From assembly GCA_944323655.1 (NCBI GenBank), contig CALUTL010000014.1:1-54046 (forward strand): DNA of 54,046 bases, given 5' to 3'. The stretch comes from Candidatus Gastranaerophilales bacterium. Its GTDB lineage: Bacteria; Cyanobacteriota; Vampirovibrionia; Gastranaerophilales; Gastranaerophilaceae. Positions 8,087 to 17,413 of this stretch are shown piece after piece. A model generated the notes under the pieces. It saw only the letters and a list, made by a program, of their open reading frames with translations, searched no databases and was not told the DNA's origin. A program made the translations under genes and the position numbers. Each line of letters starts with the position of its first letter. Position 1 is the first letter of the stretch.

Positions 8087-9637
8087 ATGACAAGCACCCC
8101 TGCGATTGAAGAATGGAAACCATCAAAAAATCCGTGGATAGTAATGATACCTGTTATGTTGTCGGTATTTATGTTTGCGCTTGATGAAACGATTTCAAAC
8201 GTTGCACTTCCTTATATGGCAGGAAGCTTCTCTATTAGCCACAATGAATCCACCTGGATTATCACAAGTTATCTGGTTGCATCGGGTGTTGTAATTCCTG
8301 CGGTAGATTTTTTCTGCAAACTTCTCGGCAGAAAAGCTTATCTTTTAATAAGTATCGTAATATTTACAATAGCATCGGTTTTGTGCGGATTATCAAATTC
8401 AATGGGCATGATGCTTTTTTCAAGAATCTTGCAGGGAATCGGAGGCGGCGGAATTATGCCGATTTCGCAGGCGATTATTTTTGAGATTTTCCCAAAAGAA
8501 AAACGTGCCGCTGCAATGGCAGTTTTTGGGCTTGGGGTTGTAATGGCGCCGATTATGGGACCTGCGCTTGGTGGATATTTAACAGAAACCTGGTCGTGGC
8601 CGTTTATTTATTTTATAAACGTTCCTTTTGGTATTATTGCACTTCATCTTACAAAAATGCTTGTTGAAGATCCGCCGTATGCCAAAAAGCAAAAAAATGT
8701 TACGATGGATTATTCGGGATTTTTCTTCCTGACGGTATGGCTATTAACTTTGCAGATTGTGCTTGATAAAGGTAACGATGCGGATTGGTTCGGAGCGGCT
8801 TGGATTTGCAAAACCTTTGCTATATCAATGATGGCAATGGTTGCTTTCTTTATGATTCAAATAAAAAAAGAAAAACCTTTAATTGATCTTTCTGTATTGA
8901 AAGACGGAAACTTCTTCTTCGGAACGATAGTTTTAATGGTATTGATGGGGGTAATGATGGCATCAGCGGCGATTTTGCCTTCAATGCTTCAGCAATTGAT
9001 GGGATATACTTCATTCTTAAGCGGAATTTCAATGGTGCCAAGAGGCGGAGGGTGTCTCCTTGCAACTGTACTTTGCGGGGCACTTACTTCTAAAATAGGT
9101 ATGAAACCTCTTATTATTGCAGGGCTGATAATCCTTGGAATAGGCGGATTGATGTTTGGTGAAATTAACACTCAAATTGCGCTCGTTGATATTGCGCTTC
9201 CGAATTTTGTATTCGGATTAGGTATGATTATGGCGATGGTTCCGATGATGAATCTTTCTTGCAGCACGCTTACAAATGATCAGCAAACAAACGCTGCGGG
9301 TGTACAAAACCTTCTTAAAAATATCGGTGCCGCTATCGGAACTTCTATTGCAACAACTATGATTTCAAGATTTGCTCAGGCTCATCAGATGATGATGGTC
9401 GGACATTTGAATTATTCAAATGATAACTTTGTTGCTAAAGCTAACGCTCTTGCAGGAAGCCTTTCTGCTATTACCGATATCTCTACAGCAAAAGAAATGG
9501 CTAATTATCAAATTTATCATCAGCTTCTCCAACAGGCAAACCTTTGGGGGTATGTCGAAACTTTCAGATATTTCGGGCTTATGGCTTTGGTAATTATTCC
9601 TCTTGTGCTTATAATCCGACAGAGAAAAGCTCATTAA
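8087..9637 (+). CDS. MFS drug exporter, DHA2 family (EmrB/QacA-like)
   Basis: 516 residues with about 14 hydrophobic segments. The first helix carries the DHA2 signature LDETISNVALPYMA, and motif C of antiporters is seen as GPALGGYL. The family exports hydrophobic compounds by proton antiport in the inner membrane; EmrB usually works with an EmrA adaptor, which is not present nearby. Shine-Dalgarno GGAG sits 8 bases upstream of the ATG. It follows the polyene-like operon in the same direction; a role in exporting its product is conceivable but not shown. Confidence 0.88.
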   Translation: MTSTPAIEEWKPSKNPWIVMIPVMLSVFMFALDETISNVALPYMAGSFSISHNESTWIITSYLVASGVVIPAVDFFCKLLGRKAYLLISIVIFTIASVLCGLSNSMGMMLFSRILQGIGGGGIMPISQAIIFEIFPKEKRAAAMAVFGLGVVMAPIMGPALGGYLTETWSWPFIYFINVPFGIIALHLTKMLVEDPPYAKKQKNVTMDYSGFFFLTVWLLTLQIVLDKGNDADWFGAAWICKTFAISMMAMVAFFMIQIKKEKPLIDLSVLKDGNFFFGTIVLMVLMGVMMASAAILPSMLQQLMGYTSFLSGISMVPRGGGCLLATVLCGALTSKIGMKPLIIAGLIILGIGGLMFGEINTQIALVDIALPNFVFGLGMIMAMVPMMNLSCSTLTNDQQTNAAGVQNLLKNIGAAIGTSIATTMISRFAQAHQMMMVGHLNYSNDNFVAKANALAGSLSAITDISTAKEMANYQIYHQLLQQANLWGYVETFRYFGLMALVIIPLVLIIRQRKAH

Positions 9638-9746
9638 TTTTATTTAAAAAAATTCAACCCGCAATCATTTTCCCCATCAGGAGAATAGCATTATCTATAA
9701 AAAGTTTTTAACTTAAAAATGTAATAATTTTTAAGGAGATTTTTTT

Positions 9747-10052
9747 ATGTTTTACAATGTTTTAAAAGCGAAAGAAATAGTAAATCTTGACGGCGGAAAA
9801 TTTGAAAGAAAAGTTTTACTTGAAAAAAACGAAAGCTGTTTGAGTATAATTGCGATTAAAAAAGAAGAAATAATTGACACTCACACATCCTCCTGTGATG
9901 CCGCAATTTATGTACTTGACGGTGAACTTGAACTTCATTTTGATGCTGAAAAATTCACTATCGGAAAAGGCGAAATTTTAATGTTCAAAAAAGATGAAGA
10001 ACACAAAGTTCTTGCCGTTAAAGACAGCAAATTTTTATTAATCAAAATTTAG
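9747..10052 (+). CDS. Small cupin-domain protein
   Basis: 101 residues folding as a single cupin_2 barrel: a first block around DTHTSSCDAAIYVLDGELEL (residues 45-64) and a second, GKGEILMFKKDEEHKV. His46 and His87 are candidate metal ligands, but the usual HxH pair is not intact, so it may bind a small ligand rather than catalyse. Strong AAGGAG site before the ATG. Standalone gene; substrate unknown. Confidence 0.75.
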   Translation: MFYNVLKAKEIVNLDGGKFERKVLLEKNESCLSIIAIKKEEIIDTHTSSCDAAIYVLDGELELHFDAEKFTIGKGEILMFKKDEEHKVLAVKDSKFLLIKI

Positions 10053-10077
10053 TTATCTAAAAAATCGCCAGAACTGT

Positions 10078-11121
10078 TTAATCAGGTTCGACAGCAACTT
10101 TCAAGCAGCCTGCGGGTTTTTCTTCAAACAACTTGTAGGCTGCTTCTATATCGCTCAATTTAAATTTGTGAGTAATCAAAAAGTCAGTCGAAATTTTCTT
10201 TTCTGCGATTAATTTTACAAGCTTTTCACAATGAACAGCATCAACTCCGCCGGTTTTAAATGTCAGATTTTTGCCATACATTTGAGGAAGCGGAAGCGTC
10301 ATATTTTCCTCATACATTGCAACAACTCCGACAACAGAATTCGGTCTGGCAATTCTCCAAGCCATATTAAAAGTTTCCTTTGTGCCTGCGCATTCTATAA
10401 CCCCGTCGGCCCCTCTTGCTTCCGTCAAATTTTTAATTTCTTTTTCCACATCGCACCTTGCAGGATTAAATGTATAATCTGCAATTCCGTTTTCCAAAGC
10501 GATTTTCAATCTCAAATCTTCAATGTCGACAGCGATAATTTTTTCGGCTCCCAAATATTTTGCACACATCATTGCGCACAACCCGACAGGCCCTGCGCCT
10601 ATTACGGCAACAGTATCGCCAAATTTAATCTCACACATCTCAGCCCCAAAATATCCGCTCGATAAAATATCCCCCACAAACAAAGCATTCTCATAACTTA
10701 CACCCTCCGGAAGCTTTGTTAATCCGTTATCAGCATAAGGAACTCTTACATATTCACACTGACACCCGTCAATTTTACACCCTAATTCCCAGCCTCCATG
10801 GATGCAGTTATTTATAAATCCTCTTTTGCAAAAATAACACTCCCCGCAAAAAGTTTCACAATTTGCGCTAACCCTGTCGCCGACTGATATCTTTTTAACC
10901 TCACTTCCGACTTCAACAACTTCTCCAACAAATTCATGACCTAAAATTACACCGTTTTTCGCCAACGGCACAAAACCTTTCTTTATATGTAAATCACTTG
11001 TGCAAATAGCAGATAGCTTAACCTTTACTATCGCATCTTTTGAATCTTTAATTTGAGGCTTCTCTCTTTCACAAAGCTTTATTCCGCCCTCAAAATCTTT
11101 ATTATAAACAAGCCCCTTCAT
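10078..11121 (-). CDS. Zinc-dependent alcohol dehydrogenase, MDR family
   Basis: 347 residues from ATG 11121, chosen because AAGGAG lies 7 bases upstream; an ATG 27 bases further up lacks a site. Catalytic zinc ligands are the Cys in ICTSD and the GHE block; four Cys in the segment CETFCGECYFC...C hold the structural zinc; GAGPVG is the nucleotide-binding turn. The closest described enzymes are sorbitol/threonine/butanediol-type dehydrogenases, which oxidise or reduce secondary alcohols with NAD(P)H. In a fermenter it may dispose of reducing equivalents; the actual substrate cannot be read from sequence. Confidence 0.87.
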   Translation of the reverse strand: MKGLVYNKDFEGGIKLCEREKPQIKDSKDAIVKVKLSAICTSDLHIKKGFVPLAKNGVILGHEFVGEVVEVGSEVKKISVGDRVSANCETFCGECYFCKRGFINNCIHGGWELGCKIDGCQCEYVRVPYADNGLTKLPEGVSYENALFVGDILSSGYFGAEMCEIKFGDTVAVIGAGPVGLCAMMCAKYLGAEKIIAVDIEDLRLKIALENGIADYTFNPARCDVEKEIKNLTEARGADGVIECAGTKETFNMAWRIARPNSVVGVVAMYEENMTLPLPQMYGKNLTFKTGGVDAVHCEKLVKLIAEKKISTDFLITHKFKLSDIEAAYKLFEEKPAGCLKVAVEPD

Positions 11122-11208
11122 ATAAATCTCCTTTTTTATAAATAACAACCCGAATATATAATATCAAAAAATACATATAAATTCTTTTTTCATTAAACTT
11201 TCCTCCGA

Positions 11209-11236
11209 TTAAACGACTAAAAAAATAAACTATAAT
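11209..11236 (+). promoter_or_regulatory. Promoter of the Lys/Glu-rich small protein
   Basis: TTAAAC (11209-11214), 16-base spacer, perfect TATAAT (11231-11236); leader of about 40 bases with GGGAG site before the ATG at 11284. Confidence 0.55.
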
Positions 11237-11283
11237 CAATTTGTGAATAGCAAATATCACACACAAATAAGGGAGATGAAAAA

Positions 11284-11526
11284 ATGAAAGAAACACTAAA
11301 AGAAAAAGCCGAACACACTGCCGAAAATATTAAACAAAAAACAGACGAAATTAAAGAAAATGTCAAACAAGGGGCAGAACACATTAAAGAAAAACTGGAA
11401 GCCAAAGCGGATGAAATACAAGAAAAACACGAATTAAAAAAAGAAGAAAAAGCTGAAAAAACACAAGAAGAACATACCCGCAAAAAGGCCGAAAAACAAG
11501 AAAAAGAAAAAATGGCTGAAAAATAA
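11284..11526 (+). CDS. Lys/Glu-rich helical protein, LEA/YtxH-like composition
   Basis: 80 residues, more than half Lys and Glu, almost no hydrophobic residues and repeated heptad-like KEK/AEH units, so it is probably a long charged helix or disordered. Similar composition is seen in LEA-like and YtxH-like stress proteins, but composition alone proves no homology. It has its own promoter, a GGGAG ribosome site and a strong terminator, so it is a real monocistronic gene and possibly well expressed. Confidence 0.8.
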   Translation: MKETLKEKAEHTAENIKQKTDEIKENVKQGAEHIKEKLEAKADEIQEKHELKKEEKAEKTQEEHTRKKAEKQEKEKMAEK

Positions 11527-11532
11527 AAGGGA

Positions 11533-11567
11533 AAAGCGGGCGGAGCAAAATTTGCTCCGCCCGCTTT
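11533..11567. terminator. Strong bidirectional terminator
   Basis: A perfect 17-bp inverted repeat (11533-11549 with 11551-11567) with a GC-rich core and A/T flanks. It lies between convergent genes and can serve both. Confidence 0.85.
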
Positions 11568-11583
11568 ATCCTAAAAATATTAT

Positions 11584-11982
11584 TTATGCAATCACGTTTA
11601 ATTTATTACCGTTTTGCGGGTGGTTATTTTTATAATTCTGCGCCTGAAATTTAATTTGTCTTGCCTGATTAGCTACCCTAAAATCCTGATCGGAAGGGTC
11701 TGTCGGCGCCATAGCGGAGCTTATTACGGTATTTGCATCCTTAATTGTTTTATCAGGGTTATTCTTATCCAAAACCGGCATTCTAATCGGCACATGCCCG
11801 CCAATCGGAATCCCGTTTTTATCCCGTTCGATTACGATACCGCCTGCAAGACTGCCGCCGGCTCTCTGGTGCGCAAGTTCGTGTGAATAAATCTCGTTAT
11901 ACCTTTGATTAATCATATCCTGACGCGCTTGATTTTGGGCCGAAGCGTAATTATTTGCAAACATTTTAACAGCACTAATCAT
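11584..11982 (-). CDS. SprA-related putative metalloprotease
   Basis: 132 residues. YNEIYSHELAHQRAGG near residues 28-43 contains an HExxH motif (HELAH) followed by the RAGG that marks the SprA-related family (PF12118), also called the putative metalloprotease CJM1_0395 family. The GGHVPIRMP block and the C-terminal APTDPSDQDFRVANQA block of that family are also present. The family's N-terminal extension is missing, so this is a short member. Activity is unproven for the family. ATG start without a strong ribosome site. Standalone. Confidence 0.75.
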   Translation of the reverse strand: MISAVKMFANNYASAQNQARQDMINQRYNEIYSHELAHQRAGGSLAGGIVIERDKNGIPIGGHVPIRMPVLDKNNPDKTIKDANTVISSAMAPTDPSDQDFRVANQARQIKFQAQNYKNNHPQNGNKLNVIA

Positions 11983-12063
11983 AAATCCTGACTCCTAACC
12001 TTCACTGCTATAATTGTAGCAAATTTTTGTTAACTTGGCAATAGCTCTTTTGAATTACTTAGA

Positions 12064-12091
12064 TTGTTTTCAAAATAATTTCTGCTATAAT
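12064..12091 (+). promoter_or_regulatory. Promoter of the small secreted protein
   Basis: TTGTTT (12064-12069), 16-base spacer, TATAAT (12086-12091) with the extended -10 TG at 12083-12084. Confidence 0.6.
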
Positions 12092-12133
12092 GTAGTTAAT
12101 AAAGGGTTAGTCAAAATCTCTAACGGAGGGTTA

Positions 12134-12517
12134 ATGATAAAAAAAGTTTTCGGTTTAGCAATTTGTATGGCATTAATGGCACCTGCTGTAATGGCAGAGG
12201 GCAGAGGTAATTCTAACAATTACGTTCCGCCTGAAGGTTACGGTCAGGATTTGAACAGTTATATGTATATGAATTACAAAAACAGCGAAGCTCAAGATGA
12301 TGCTGATGATTATGCAATGCCTGTTCCGAAATTTTTCCAACGTAACAAAGAGGAAGCCGCCGCAAAACGTGAACCCCACGAAATTAAGAAAAATTCAGAC
12401 GGAAGAATGAAAACCGCTCCAATGAGTTTTGATCAATTCCCGCAGAATTACGACAGCAGCCAGCAGATGTTTATGATGCAAAACGGTATGCAAAATATGT
12501 ACGGAATGCCGTTCTAA
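12134..12517 (+). CDS. Small secreted protein, Met/Asn/Gln-rich
   Basis: 127 residues from the ATG at 12134, chosen because GGAGGG lies 3-8 bases upstream and the product then begins with a clear signal peptide (MIKKVFGLAICMALMAPAVMA, cut after AMA-like VMA). The mature part is polar, with an acidic centre and a tail very rich in Met, Gln and Asn. No domain recognised. Its stop codon overlaps the stop of the convergent gene by 3 bases. Confidence 0.75.
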   Translation: MIKKVFGLAICMALMAPAVMAEGRGNSNNYVPPEGYGQDLNSYMYMNYKNSEAQDDADDYAMPVPKFFQRNKEEAAAKREPHEIKKNSDGRMKTAPMSFDQFPQNYDSSQQMFMMQNGMQNMYGMPF

Positions 12518-13083
12518 GGTGTCAATTCCTTCTCTACTATCGGCGGAATCGGGGATGTAATTAACATCGTCATATATTTGTCGTTGTCGGCTTTTACTTT
12601 TTCTGCTATCTTAAATATTTCATCGTTATTCTTGAAGAAATACTTAACGGCATACCTGAATTCCGTAATCCCTTCAATCGGATTTTTTTCGTACTTGTAA
12701 ACGTTATATGTAAAGAAATTTTTGCCGTTTTCGCTTCCGTTTTCCAAGTAACTGATCACCGCCTGATCTGTCTTTTTGTTTTCAGCAAATTTTAACAGCA
12801 AACATGTGTCATCGCTTTCAATTTCTTTATCAATATCCTTAGCGTAATCAATCGGGTCTTTATTATCAGGCAAATGATAAACCCCTATCATTTTCGTCCA
12901 GGAATTGTGGTTTTCACCTGTCGGAAAATACTCGTTCATTGCGTTTGGAAGATTCAAAGATTGTGCAGTCGCTTTCAAAGTAAAATTCTGATTATCAAAC
13001 TTAATCTCATTTGCTTCCGCACCGTACATAAAAGATATTGTCACCAAAAGCGACAGGGCTAATATATTTAAAATATTCTTCAT
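12514..13083 (-). CDS. Secreted hypothetical protein
   Basis: 189 residues from ATG 13083, preceded by AGGA; a longer in-frame ATG 36 bases upstream would only add a basic extension. N-terminal signal peptide ends around GAEA. The mature domain is charged, with one Cys, and resembles no family I know. It converges on the gene at 12134 with overlapping TAG/TAA stops and no terminator between. Confidence 0.75.
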   Translation of the reverse strand: MKNILNILALSLLVTISFMYGAEANEIKFDNQNFTLKATAQSLNLPNAMNEYFPTGENHNSWTKMIGVYHLPDNKDPIDYAKDIDKEIESDDTCLLLKFAENKKTDQAVISYLENGSENGKNFFTYNVYKYEKNPIEGITEFRYAVKYFFKNNDEIFKIAEKVKADNDKYMTMLITSPIPPIVEKELTP

Positions 13084-13186
13084 TATAATTTTTCCTTTTC
13101 TGCTTATCATTTTAAACACATCGTAAAAAGAAAAAATTACACTTGTTACTGATTTACAAGGCGAATTTTTAGATTTTTAAATTAAA

Positions 13187-13822
13187 TTACCTATTAAAAT
13201 AATCATACATTTCGGACTGCAAAAGATTATCCATCAGCTTGGCACAATCCTTGACGTCTGAAGGATTATGCATTCTTCTTGCTTCATTATAATAGTTTTC
13301 ACCGAAGATTTTCTTTAAATCATCACCCATGCACATCCCTTTACTTAATTCTTCACTCGCCAAATAATCTTCATTAATAACAAATTTTTCTTCGGGTTTT
13401 TGTGAAATTTCTCTTATTGTCCTTGCAAGGTATGTAAATAACGGAAGATTTTTGTCTTTAATCATAATATCCCTATCATTAATAGAGAAAATTGTATCTT
13501 TTAAAATCTTCCCGTTTTCTTTATAAAATTCACGATTAAAGAAAATGTTTAAAAAATTATTATTTATAGGATTTCTAAAATCCGAAAGAGACAAATTTGA
13601 TTTTTCAAGCGCATTTTTAAATTCCGTATAATGCTTACCGTTAAAATCATCAGTAAGCTGCATATTCAATAAATACCCTTCTTCTAGCTGAAAATCAGGT
13701 CCGGTCATCTGAAAAATCCTCTTCCAGCTTTGATCATTTTCCTTTATCATATTTAATTTTGCGTAGTCAAACGATGTTTTTATATATCCGATATTTTTTA
13801 TTCCGGTAAATGAAACTTGCAT
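13187..13822 (-). CDS. Hypothetical protein with N-terminal SFTG motif
   Basis: 211 residues, no membrane segment or known domain. It begins MQVSFTGIKN, and two other unrelated proteins in this window also carry SF-R/T-G near the N-terminus (41865-42356 and 47966-48295). Acidic/Asn-rich composition. Shine-Dalgarno AGGAAGG lies upstream of the ATG. Confidence 0.75.
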   Translation of the reverse strand: MQVSFTGIKNIGYIKTSFDYAKLNMIKENDQSWKRIFQMTGPDFQLEEGYLLNMQLTDDFNGKHYTEFKNALEKSNLSLSDFRNPINNNFLNIFFNREFYKENGKILKDTIFSINDRDIMIKDKNLPLFTYLARTIREISQKPEEKFVINEDYLASEELSKGMCMGDDLKKIFGENYYNEARRMHNPSDVKDCAKLMDNLLQSEMYDYFNR

Positions 13823-13925
13823 TGATATCCTTCCTGTAAAAAATCTATATCAATATTAAACCTGATAAAAATATTTTTTGCGATTAAATTTAATTTTTTT
13901 ACAAATTTTATGCTACCCTGAAATT

Positions 13926-14279
13926 ATGTACGACGAAATTTTCGAAAAACTAAAGAAATCCGAATTCAGAAGTCGATTTAAATTAAAAGCAAAAGATAGA
14001 GAATATCTTTTCTCAAAGGGTTTTGAAACTATTAAAAATCACGCACGGGATTTTATCTCCAAGAGGATTGCGCCTGCAAACCCGTCAAACGACGGCAAAC
14101 AAACACCGACCAAAAGTCATCCGGTTTTTATCGCACAGCATGCAACCGCCTGCTGCTGCAGAGGCTGCATAAACAAATGGCACAAATTCCCCAAAAACGT
14201 TCTCCTAACCCGAGAACAACAAGAATATTTGGTTGAAATTATTATGGAATGGTTAAGAAGACAAGTTGAAAAAGAATAA
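13926..14279 (+). CDS. DUF4186 family protein
   Basis: 117 residues from ATG 13926; the start is placed here because the family begins close to this Met and a -10-like TATGCT lies just 11 bases upstream. The DUF4186 signature is clear: a run with NDGKQTP, then HPVFIAQHATACCCRGC and KWHKFP. Conserved Cys (residues 75-80) and His residues suggest metal binding; the function of the family is unknown. No Shine-Dalgarno site. 18 bases before ybaK, probably one transcript. Confidence 0.85.
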   Translation: MYDEIFEKLKKSEFRSRFKLKAKDREYLFSKGFETIKNHARDFISKRIAPANPSNDGKQTPTKSHPVFIAQHATACCCRGCINKWHKFPKNVLLTREQQEYLVEIIMEWLRRQVEKE

Positions 14280-14297
14280 AAAGTTTTTAGAGGTTTT

Positions 14298-14768
14298 ATG
14301 GAATTTAAAACAAATGTAATGCGAATGCTTGATAAATTAAAAATTAATTATAAACACTACACTTACTCAGACACTGATGCCGTAAGCGGAATTGAAGTTG
14401 CGACTGTACTTAATCAAAATCCTGCACAAGTGTTTAAAACTCTTGTAACTGTTTCAAAATCAAAAAAATATTATGTTTTTATGCTACCTGTCGCCGAAGA
14501 ATTGGACTTAAAAAAAGCAGCCCACGCTGTTGGCGAAAAGTCAATAGAAATGCTTAAATCAAAAGAGCTTTTGCCGCTGACAGGCTACATTCACGGAGGC
14601 TGCTCGCCTATCGGGATGAAAAAGTTTTTCCCGACGACAATTGACAAATCCGCCGAAAATTTCAGCACAATAATTTTCAGCGCAGGCAAAATCGGTTATC
14701 AGGTAGAATTGAGCCTTGGAGATCTTTCAAAAGTTATTAATTTCCAGATTGCTGATATTACGGTCTAG
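14298..14768 (+). CDS. ybaK: Cys-tRNA(Pro)/Cys-tRNA(Cys) deacylase YbaK
   Basis: 156 residues, standard length for the YbaK/EbsC branch of the YbaK/ProRS-associated editing domain. Seen: the N-terminal TDAVSGIEVA segment, VFKTLV with the conserved Lys (residues 45-50) and GYIHGGCSPIGMKK near residues 95-108. The family hydrolyses Cys-tRNA(Pro) made in error by prolyl-tRNA synthetase. Its stop overlaps the stop of the convergent GNAT gene by 3 bases. Confidence 0.9.
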   Translation: MEFKTNVMRMLDKLKINYKHYTYSDTDAVSGIEVATVLNQNPAQVFKTLVTVSKSKKYYVFMLPVAEELDLKKAAHAVGEKSIEMLKSKELLPLTGYIHGGCSPIGMKKFFPTTIDKSAENFSTIIFSAGKIGYQVELSLGDLSKVINFQIADITV

Positions 14769-15262
14769 ACGTTTAAAATATTAAAAACACTGTGATAATG
14801 AACAGTTTTATTCTGCCATTTTGAATTGTTGTAAGAAATAGCCATAAAATATTCATCCGGCACATCATACGTTGACTTTAAACCTCTTGCCGGGGCCGGC
14901 TGAAAACCGAATCTTGAATAATATTTGTTGTCCCCCAGAACAACAATTAAATTGTAGCTTTTTAATTCTTCAAGAGTATGGTTAATGAGTTTAGAACCGA
15001 TTCCTTTATGTTGATATTCAGGCAGAACTGCGACAGGTGCAAGCCCGAGACCGGCAGGTTTGCCGTCAATATATACGGTTGAATACATAATATGCCCTGC
15101 AAGTTTTCCTTCTGCAATTGCTACAAATGAAAAATATTCGGCATCAGATTCTCTTATTTTGTCAACAAGTTCTGCCTCCAAACCATTGTTAAAGGCAAGT
15201 TTATTTAATTTAAAAATTTCATCTTTATCTGATAATTTCTCTTTCCGTATCGTAATTTCCAT
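14765..15262 (-). CDS. GNAT N-acetyltransferase, YhbS-like
   Basis: 165 residues. Acetyl-CoA-binding motif A is seen as VLPEYQHKGIGSKLI around residues 79-93, and YYSRFGF lies where YhbS-type proteins have theirs. Cytosolic acetyltransferase of unknown substrate. 12 bases downstream of the HD-domain gene on the same strand, so probably one operon. Confidence 0.85.
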   Translation of the reverse strand: MEITIRKEKLSDKDEIFKLNKLAFNNGLEAELVDKIRESDAEYFSFVAIAEGKLAGHIMYSTVYIDGKPAGLGLAPVAVLPEYQHKGIGSKLINHTLEELKSYNLIVVLGDNKYYSRFGFQPAPARGLKSTYDVPDEYFMAISYNNSKWQNKTVHYHSVFNILNV

Positions 15263-15274
15263 AAATTCACCGGA

Positions 15275-16081
15275 TTACAAATAGCACTTGCGCTCCTGCC
15301 CTTCGACGCCGGCATAGAGTTCCACGTATTGTTTAGCGGGGCTTGAATCAATCTTCGTCAGCAAAACTTCTTCCACTTGGAAAAACCCGACATCCCCCGA
15401 CATTTCAACGTCAATTTTTATAGGTTTTCTTTCGCCGTGATGAATGCCGATACGGTTTATGGCATTTGCGGAATATTTGTGAATATCACCGACACGCGGG
15501 GTTTTATTTATAGACATCGGAATTCTTGCTCTGCCTTTTGTCATATCGCAGCCGTCTGCAATTAGGATTATTCCCGCTTCTATTGAGTGGATTTTAGTAG
15601 TCGACATATGCCCGATAATCGCTTCGGTCGCAAGTGATTTTATAATTACTCTTTTGTGAAGATTATCAGGGAAAATATGTTTTAAAGCTCTTTCAATCAA
15701 GGGTTGAGCCAAAATTGCGGACATATCTTCATGTCCCTGACGTCCTATCATCATTCCTAAATCATGCATCAAGCCAGCCAAAATTACCGCACACATGCTA
15801 TCTTCAAAAGTTCCTGTTTCTTCGGCCTCAAGTGAAGTTTTTATGTTGCTGTCGTGAAGAATATTCAACATCTTTATTGCATTTCCGACAACCTGCCTCA
15901 TATGAACAGGCCCGTGGTCGTTATAACCTAAGCGTTTTATAGAAACAGTGTTTGCATAATCCTGCATCTCTTGCAATTCTTCGTCAGCAAAAAGATAATT
16001 TACTAACTCAAGACATTTGGGGCTTTTTTCTAATCTTCGTTGAATTTTTGATTCAATCGAAACTTCTTTAACCGATTTCAT
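15275..16081 (-). CDS. HD-domain phosphohydrolase
   Basis: 268 residues with metal-binding HD superfamily motifs: His in GPVHMRQV (residues 57-64), the HD pair in LAGLMHDLGMM (near residue 105), GHE further on and a terminal Asp in IADGCDMTKGRARI (near residue 180). The family hydrolyses phosphoesters of nucleotides or signalling molecules; substrate not predictable. Standalone HD proteins of this sort occur in archaea and cyanobacteria. Confidence 0.85.
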   Translation of the reverse strand: MKSVKEVSIESKIQRRLEKSPKCLELVNYLFADEELQEMQDYANTVSIKRLGYNDHGPVHMRQVVGNAIKMLNILHDSNIKTSLEAEETGTFEDSMCAVILAGLMHDLGMMIGRQGHEDMSAILAQPLIERALKHIFPDNLHKRVIIKSLATEAIIGHMSTTKIHSIEAGIILIADGCDMTKGRARIPMSINKTPRVGDIHKYSANAINRIGIHHGERKPIKIDVEMSGDVGFFQVEEVLLTKIDSSPAKQYVELYAGVEGQERKCYL

Positions 16082-16239
16082 AATATTTATTCCTTATCAA
16101 AAAATCTCTTCTATTTATATAATACCCTATTTTTAAGAAAACTTAAAGCCCGATATTTAAAATTTTAACCAAAGTTGCGGAAAAACACTTGTTTTTATTA
16201 TACAATATCAGGCGAGAAATGAGCGGAGGTTATTTTTCA

Positions 16240-17406
16240 ATGCGAAAATCAACATGCCTATTACCCCTTGCACTCGGAACATTCGGACTGGGGCTTGCGG
16301 AATTTGTAATGATGGGAGTCCTGCCTGACGTTGCAAAGGCTATGAATGTGCCCATTCCGTCTGCCGGAAATTTTATATCATTTTATGCACTCGGAGTGGT
16401 TTTCGGCTCAATTTTGCTTGTAATTTTCGGAAGAAAACAGCCCTTAAAGAAAATTTTAATCATTTTAGTTTCAATTTTTACAATTGCAAACCTTGCTTCT
16501 GCTTTTGCTAAAAACTATTACATATTTTGCCTGTTAAGATTTACCGCAGGACTTCCGCACGGGTGCTTTTTCGGTGTCGGTTCAATTGTAGCCGATAAGC
16601 TTGCAGACACGAATAAAGGAAATCAAGCTGTTGCAAAAATGTTTTTCGGAATGACCGTCGCAAATCTTGGCGGAATCCCAATCGGTACATTTTTAAGCCA
16701 TAGTTTTTCGTGGAGATTAACCTTTTTACTTATCGGAATTTACGGACTTTTGGTTTTATATTCGGCAAGAAAGCTTATTCCTGCAGTTAAACCGCTTCCT
16801 GACAAAGGTTTTCGAGGACAATTCGGCATATTCAAATCTCTTGCGCCATGGTTATTGATTTTGGCGGTAATCCTCGGTAACGGCGGGATTTTCTGCTTGT
16901 ATAGCTATATAAATCCGCTTCTTGTAAAAGTTTCTCATATTGAGCCAAAATTTATTTCTCTGATAATGATTCTTGCTGGTGCCGGAATGTGCACGGGAAA
17001 TATTATAAGCGGAAAGCTTTCGGATAAGTTTTCACCCTCAAAAGTCGCTGGATTTACTCAACTTATTGCAGCGATTGCGCTTGCGGGAATGTTCTTTTTC
17101 TCGTCAAATCCTTTTATTGCAGTGACTTTGATGTGTGTCTGTACCGCTTGTCTGTTTGCTGTTTCAGTCCCTCAGCAGGTGCTTTTGATTAAAAACTCAA
17201 AAGGCGGCGAAATCCTCGGGGCGTCTTGCGCTCAAATTTCTTTTAATCTTGGAAATGCCATCGGCGCTTACATTGGCGGGATCCCCATAACTCTCGGGTT
17301 AGGTTATCAATATACCGCAATCCCCGGAATTTTATTTGCATTTACCGGATTTTTGATTTTATTCGGGTTCTACATCAGATACAAAAAATTCCCCGAAAAA
17401 ATATAA
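16240..17406 (+). CDS. MFS transporter, AraJ-like (DHA1)
   Basis: 388 residues from ATG 16240, which has GGAGG 10 bases upstream; in-frame starts at 16189 and 16219 lack a better site. Twelve hydrophobic segments, the early GTFGLGLAEFVMMGVLPDVA block and the PHGCFFGVGS segment are typical of AraJ/sugar-efflux DHA1 members. Inner-membrane efflux carrier; substrate unknown. It converges on ispE with a 7-base gap. Confidence 0.85.
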   Translation: MRKSTCLLPLALGTFGLGLAEFVMMGVLPDVAKAMNVPIPSAGNFISFYALGVVFGSILLVIFGRKQPLKKILIILVSIFTIANLASAFAKNYYIFCLLRFTAGLPHGCFFGVGSIVADKLADTNKGNQAVAKMFFGMTVANLGGIPIGTFLSHSFSWRLTFLLIGIYGLLVLYSARKLIPAVKPLPDKGFRGQFGIFKSLAPWLLILAVILGNGGIFCLYSYINPLLVKVSHIEPKFISLIMILAGAGMCTGNIISGKLSDKFSPSKVAGFTQLIAAIALAGMFFFSSNPFIAVTLMCVCTACLFAVSVPQQVLLIKNSKGGEILGASCAQISFNLGNAIGAYIGGIPITLGLGYQYTAIPGILFAFTGFLILFGFYIRYKKFPEKI

Positions 17407-17413
17407 TTTGATT

